Origin: JBOFSR01 sp051651645
Lineage (GTDB): Bacteria > Spirochaetota > Spirochaetia > Treponematales > Treponemataceae
Direction: 5' to 3'
DNA length: 6,771 nt
NCBI GenBank assembly: GCA_051651645.1
Contig: JBOFSR010000005.1
Span: forward strand, 1-6,771
Shown: one piece after another, positions 6,001-6,771 of the stretch
Numbering within the stretch: the first letter of the stretch is position 1
Layout: each line of letters begins with the position of its first letter
Notes under the pieces: generated by a model
What the model saw: only the letters and a program-made list of their open reading frames with translations
Databases searched by the model: none
Told to the model about the DNA's origin: nothing
Position numbers and translations under genes: made by a program

Positions 6001-6771
6001 AGCAAGTTCAGGTAGCGGATCGATTACTGCTTTAACTTTTGCTGATGGAGGCACACAAAATCTAACCATAGAAGAGAGTAGTTTTATTAATCAAGATATT
6101 GCTGAATTAAAACTTCCTGCAAGATTAATATCGATTAAAAAAGATGCGTTTAAGGAGAATATTTCTTTGACAGGAGTCTTTATTCCCGTAAAAACAACTA
6201 CTATAGGGGAAAATGCTTTTACTGGTATTAAAGCGGTAAAAGATACTATTATAACAGGGTTTGAATCAAAACCTCCAAAATGGCATGAAAATTGGAATGG
6301 CAATGCAGATAATGTAAAGTGGGGTGGAGATCTTGATTATGAGTTAGCTAGTGACACTACCTATCGAGTAATAGGTAGGGGAAGTACTAAAGGATCAAAT
6401 ATTATTATACCTCCTGTGTATAGAGATTTACCCGTTGTTGAAATTAGTAGTGAAGCATTTAAAGATGATAGAAACATTACGAGTGTAACAATTGGAGAAA
6501 ATATAACTTTGATTGAGGACAGTGCTTTTGGTGCATCTGCTGGTAGAGGAACAATTACTACATTAATTTTTAATCCTGGTGGTACGGCATCATTAAGCAT
6601 AGGTCAAAAAGCTTTTGTTAATCAAAAACTTGCTGAGGTAAAAATTCCTGCTCGAGTTGTCTCAATTGGAGATAGTGCCTTTGAAGCAGGAGCTAGTAAT
6701 GGGACGATTACTACATTGAATTTTGATCCTGATGGAACAAAATCTTTAGATATCGGAAATAGTGCTTTTAT
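1..6771 (+). CDS. Giant Ig-like (Big_2) repeat and BspA-type leucine-rich repeat surface protein, internal fragment
   Basis: Translation from base 2 gives 2,256 codons with no stop; base 1 and bases 6770-6771 belong to codons cut by the window edges. The fragment alone is roughly 240 kDa. It contains one partial and 22 complete Big_2-type Ig-like domains (residues 1-1928), then two LRR_5/BspA-type modules (1929 onward, the second incomplete). Such proteins are known as exported adhesins or surface-layer-associated proteins, with the Ig array acting as a stalk; that role is inferred here from architecture. No catalytic motif, signal peptide, transmembrane helix or sorting signal is visible, and both termini are missing. 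All 29 Trp codons are TGG. Repeat register is kept from end to end, so I see no frameshift. Neighbouring genes and regulation cannot be judged. The domain assignment is firm; the ligand and the host species are unknown. Confidence 0.95.
2..160 (+). repeat. Ig-like domain 1 (partial, N-terminal part cut off)
   Basis: Residues 1-53. Only the part from the Trp strand onward is present: W4 in EIEWKSDNES, then a VAKV strand and a GNAVITG strand. The last strand reads STVSVPVTVSV, with no Cys and no Asp-Gly hairpin. It resembles domain 2, which has KIEWKSSNES at the same place, more than the later domains. Confidence 0.8.
161..442 (+). repeat. Ig-like domain 2 (divergent, no Cys)
   Basis: Residues 54-147. 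It has a PIDATED turn (81-87) and W94. The middle is longer and irregular (VVGSGRRGTLTVVGEG), and the Asp-Gly hairpin is replaced by IPETDVKADY. The final strand (around IAFVV, 137-141) carries no Cys. Confidence 0.75.
443..661 (+). repeat. Ig-like domain 3 (short, degenerate)
   Basis: Residues 148-220, about 11 residues shorter than the array norm. It lacks both the Pro-Asn-Ala-Thr turn and the central-strand Trp; W166 sits too early to be equivalent. The second half is recognisable: a VVSLSGKKLSAHKKGST stretch matches the usual V.SVD.G.L.A...GST pattern, and C213 starts a CVVTV last strand. A run of four lysines (208-211) precedes the Cys. Confidence 0.65.
662..922 (+). repeat. Ig-like domain 4
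   Basis: Residues 221-307. W263 in VEWTSTEMSVAEVD and C301 in CDVHV define it. The usual Pro-Asn-Ala-Thr turn is replaced by SVSSGVEPK. A second Trp, W246, lies on an early strand. The hairpin before Cys is AGGKEAT, without Asp-Gly. Confidence 0.85.
923..1177 (+). repeat. Ig-like domain 5
   Basis: Residues 308-392. A PPNATNN turn (336-342), W346, SIASVDERTG, an extra W374 near the second Gly turn, an EDGG hairpin and C386 fit the consensus closely. It ends in VHVPV, leading straight into the next copy. Confidence 0.92.
1178..1426 (+). repeat. Ig-like domain 6 (Cys replaced by Ile)
   Basis: Residues 393-475. A SPSDATT turn and W430 are present. The hairpin is DGSG, and the last strand reads IRINV, with I469 where Cys is expected (39 residues after the Trp). 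The segment IKALKKGRSLIRV is strikingly like LKALKRGKTSIRA in domain 14. Confidence 0.9.
1427..1678 (+). repeat. Ig-like domain 7
   Basis: Residues 476-559. An IPENASSN turn, W514, VAEVEGNG, AGSTTISATTEDG and C553 in CVVTV match the consensus in full. Confidence 0.92.
1679..1930 (+). repeat. Ig-like domain 8
   Basis: Residues 560-643. An IPHNATNQ turn, W600, VVDVTEAG, VGSTTVRVR and C637 in CEVFV are present. The hairpin is VGGFEAS rather than Asp-Gly, giving the shortest Trp-Cys spacing in the array (37). Confidence 0.92.
1931..2185 (+). repeat. Ig-like domain 9
   Basis: Residues 644-728. The first strand is GVYLNKK, followed by an INGSEQLG turn shared in form with domain 16 (VNGTEQLI). A VPYNATKQ turn, W684, SEDGG and C722 complete it. 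Confidence 0.92.
2186..2440 (+). repeat. Ig-like domain 10
   Basis: Residues 729-813. An IPIVGVSINKK opening, a NPAYATNQ turn, W769, SVASVSGTG, a TPDG hairpin and C808 in CDVSIV are present. It is followed by the only clear linker in the array. Confidence 0.92.
2441..2479 (+). other. Ser/Gly-rich interdomain linker
   Basis: Residues 814-826, GDESSISSGSKGS, lie between the end of domain 10 and the first strand of domain 11. The stretch is rich in small polar residues and has no strand-like alternation. It stretches the Cys-to-Cys spacing here to 92, against 83-88 for other adjacent pairs. It probably acts as a flexible hinge. Confidence 0.65.
2480..2719 (+). repeat. Ig-like domain 11
   Basis: Residues 827-906. 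SVTLDKSTLLL, a SPPNAINQ turn (Ile in place of Thr), W861, AVRVDLAG, ENG instead of Asp-Gly, and C900 in CRVEV define it. Confidence 0.91.
2720..2977 (+). repeat. Ig-like domain 12
   Basis: Residues 907-992. SVELNKK, a KPNNVTDN turn, W945, NENTGEMTAL, a DGSG hairpin and C986 in CEVKV are present, ending in DVPITG. The DGSG plus VP-Ile/Val ending groups it with domains 6 and 14. Confidence 0.91.
2978..3226 (+). repeat. Ig-like domain 13
   Basis: Residues 993-1075. An EPLDATLQ turn, W1030 in VEWYSED, ADVDVLG, VGRTRIVVVTADG and C1069 in CDIEV are present. The Trp is followed by Tyr-Ser rather than the usual Ser-Ser or Lys-Ser. Confidence 0.91.
3227..3481 (+). repeat. Ig-like domain 14
   Basis: Residues 1076-1160. 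Asn-Pro-Thr-Thr replaces Asn-Ala-Thr, and W1113 lies in VVWSSDD. SIVSVNNRTG, LKALKRGKTSI, a DGSG hairpin and C1154 in CEVEV follow. It ends in TVPVTG. Confidence 0.91.
3482..3724 (+). repeat. Ig-like domain 15 (Cys replaced by Arg)
   Basis: Residues 1161-1241. A RPADATNK turn, W1198, DIVYIDNDG and a DDG hairpin are regular. The residue 39 after the Trp is R1237, encoded by CGT at 3710-3712, one base from the TGT Cys codon used in most neighbours. The strand otherwise keeps the pattern (REVTV). Confidence 0.91.
3725..3979 (+). repeat. Ig-like domain 16 (Cys replaced by Ala)
   Basis: Residues 1242-1326. NVSLNKK, a VNGTEQLI turn, TPSNATDK, W1282, a run of four Val (1289-1292) and NDG are present. 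The last strand is AEVFV, with A1322 in the Cys position. Confidence 0.91.
3980..4240 (+). repeat. Ig-like domain 17
   Basis: Residues 1327-1413. An EPLKATNQ turn, W1369, TIASVDKDG, VGSTTITAT, a VDG hairpin and C1408 in CRIDV make this one of the most consensus-like copies. Confidence 0.92.
4241..4498 (+). repeat. Ig-like domain 18
   Basis: Residues 1414-1499. GITLSTKSL, a SPANATNQ turn, W1455 in VWSSDNENIVTV, AGSTIIRV and C1494 in CDVTV are present. The hairpin is IDDT, with no Gly. Confidence 0.92.
4499..4753 (+). repeat. Ig-like domain 19
   Basis: Residues 1500-1584. A LPKNASTN turn, W1539, SVASVDNETG, an LDG hairpin and C1579 in CYVTV are present. The residue after the Trp is Ile, where the array normally has Lys, Arg or Ser. 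Confidence 0.92.
4754..5005 (+). repeat. Ig-like domain 20
   Basis: Residues 1585-1668. The Asn-Ala-Thr turn has drifted to LPRDTTD. W1625 in YTWTSNNESFVSV, VGTANITVT and C1664 in CKVSV keep the register. Confidence 0.89.
5006..5266 (+). repeat. Ig-like domain 21
   Basis: Residues 1669-1755. AVPVQNISF, a TPENATSQ turn, W1711, VVKIDKPG, TATITATVEDG and C1750 in CTVTV are present. Confidence 0.92.
5267..5521 (+). repeat. Ig-like domain 22 (Cys replaced by Tyr)
   Basis: Residues 1756-1840. A TPKNPTNK turn, W1795 in VTWSSSDEGVATVD, TGVVTAV and GSARIIATS are regular; W1779 is an extra Trp before the turn. The hairpin is SDVNTVTAD, and the final strand YTINV has Y1836 in the Cys position. Confidence 0.92.
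5522..5785 (+). repeat. Ig-like domain 23 (last, next to the leucine-rich region)
   Basis: Residues 1841-1928. VPVASVSINPS, a LPENAANQ turn, W1881 and C1923 in CNVTV are present. The region after the Trp is longer (RVEGDGIVKISRSTDSEA), giving the widest Trp-Cys spacing in the array (42). Confidence 0.9.
5786..6328 (+). repeat. BspA-type leucine-rich repeat module A with Trp-rich cap
   Basis: Residues 1929-2109. It opens with LEYVLNTSRTEYIVKGIG, a strand hairpin often seen before LRR_5 repeats, then VIIP..Y..LPVV.I...AF. Five Ala/Ser-Phe repeat ends fall at F1976, F1999, F2028, F2050 and F2073, separated by 23, 29, 22 and 23 residues. The I.IP..V..IG..AF style is that of BspA-like proteins, which in characterised cases bind host proteins or other bacteria; binding here is inferred. 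The module closes with a W2094-x3-W2098 motif and a VKWGG end (2106-2109), which looks like a capping segment. There is no Cys. Confidence 0.88.
6329..6771 (+). repeat. BspA-type leucine-rich repeat module B (cut by window end)
   Basis: Residues 2110-2256. This is a second copy of module A, offset by about 178 residues: LDYELASDTTYRVIGRG aligns with the opening of A, and IIIPPVYRDLPVVEI with its first repeat. Ala-Phe ends fall at F2153, F2176, F2205, F2227 and F2256, spaced 23, 29, 22 and 29. The last step is 29 where module A has 23, so B carries an extra long repeat and had not reached its cap when the window ended. A GTITTLxF segment occurs twice, at 6548-6571 and 6701-6724, nearly identical as DNA. 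Confidence 0.88.

Noticed and set aside
4724..6600. - strand open frames at 4724-4930, 5629-6069, 6091-6303 and 6361-6600
   Set aside because: The last three mirror the periodicity of the leucine-rich modules in the opposite strand and resemble each other for that reason. None has a supported start or domain.
1..6771. Mollicute genetic code with TGA read as Trp
   Set aside because: There is no in-frame TGA in 2,256 codons, whereas all 29 Trp are TGG. A TGA-Trp, AT-rich genome would be expected to use TGA often.
1..6771. Promoters, terminators, RNA genes or mobile elements inside the window
   Set aside because: AT-rich patches resembling -10 boxes occur but lie within conserved coding sequence. 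I saw no tRNA-like cloverleaf, strong GC hairpin with a T tail, inverted-repeat ends or transposase sequence.

Overview
The whole window is the interior of one very large protein-coding gene on the + strand. Codons begin at base 2, and the frame stays open for 2,256 complete codons to the last base. No start codon, ribosome binding site, stop codon or terminator is visible, and there is no intergenic DNA. Residue numbers below count from the first complete codon (bases 2-4). Open frames on the - strand are antisense shadows of this gene.

Layout. Residues 1 to about 1928 (bases 2-5785) are a tandem array of bacterial Ig-like domains of the Big_2 (BID_2) type: one partial copy and 22 complete copies, about 84 residues each. 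The core copies share a Pro-x-Asn-Ala-Thr-like turn, a Trp on a central strand, a VD..TG-like turn, a Gly-Ser-Thr-like turn, an Asp-Gly hairpin, and one Cys on the last strand. Residues 1929-2256 (bases 5786-6771) are BspA-type leucine-rich repeats (LRR_5 type) in two tandem modules. The first ends in a Trp-rich cap (W2094, W2098, then W107-G-G at 2107-2109), and the second runs off the window.

Function. Long Big_2 rods carrying LRR_5 units are typical of secreted or surface-anchored adhesin-like proteins. The simplest reading is that the Ig-like domains form a stalk and the leucine-rich part is a binding region. No enzyme domain, signal peptide, membrane segment or cell-wall sorting signal is visible; the two protein ends that would carry an export signal or anchor lie outside the window.

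Organism. The DNA is moderately AT-rich, by eye in the high 30s percent GC, with many more G than C on the coding strand and A/T-ending codons such as AGT, AGA, ATA and GTT. All 29 Trp codons are TGG and no in-frame TGA occurs, so the standard bacterial code fits and a TGA-Trp mollicute code has no support. The domain combination suits an anaerobic host-associated or sediment bacterium such as a clostridial Firmicute or a Treponema-like spirochaete; the window cannot decide between them.

The most distinctive internal structure is (1) a metronomic single-Cys pattern in which all 17 cysteines occupy the same strand of their domains, (2) a divergent N-terminal trio of Ig domains, (3) one Ser/Gly linker that interrupts the array, and (4) a 22/29-residue alternation in the leucine-rich repeats.
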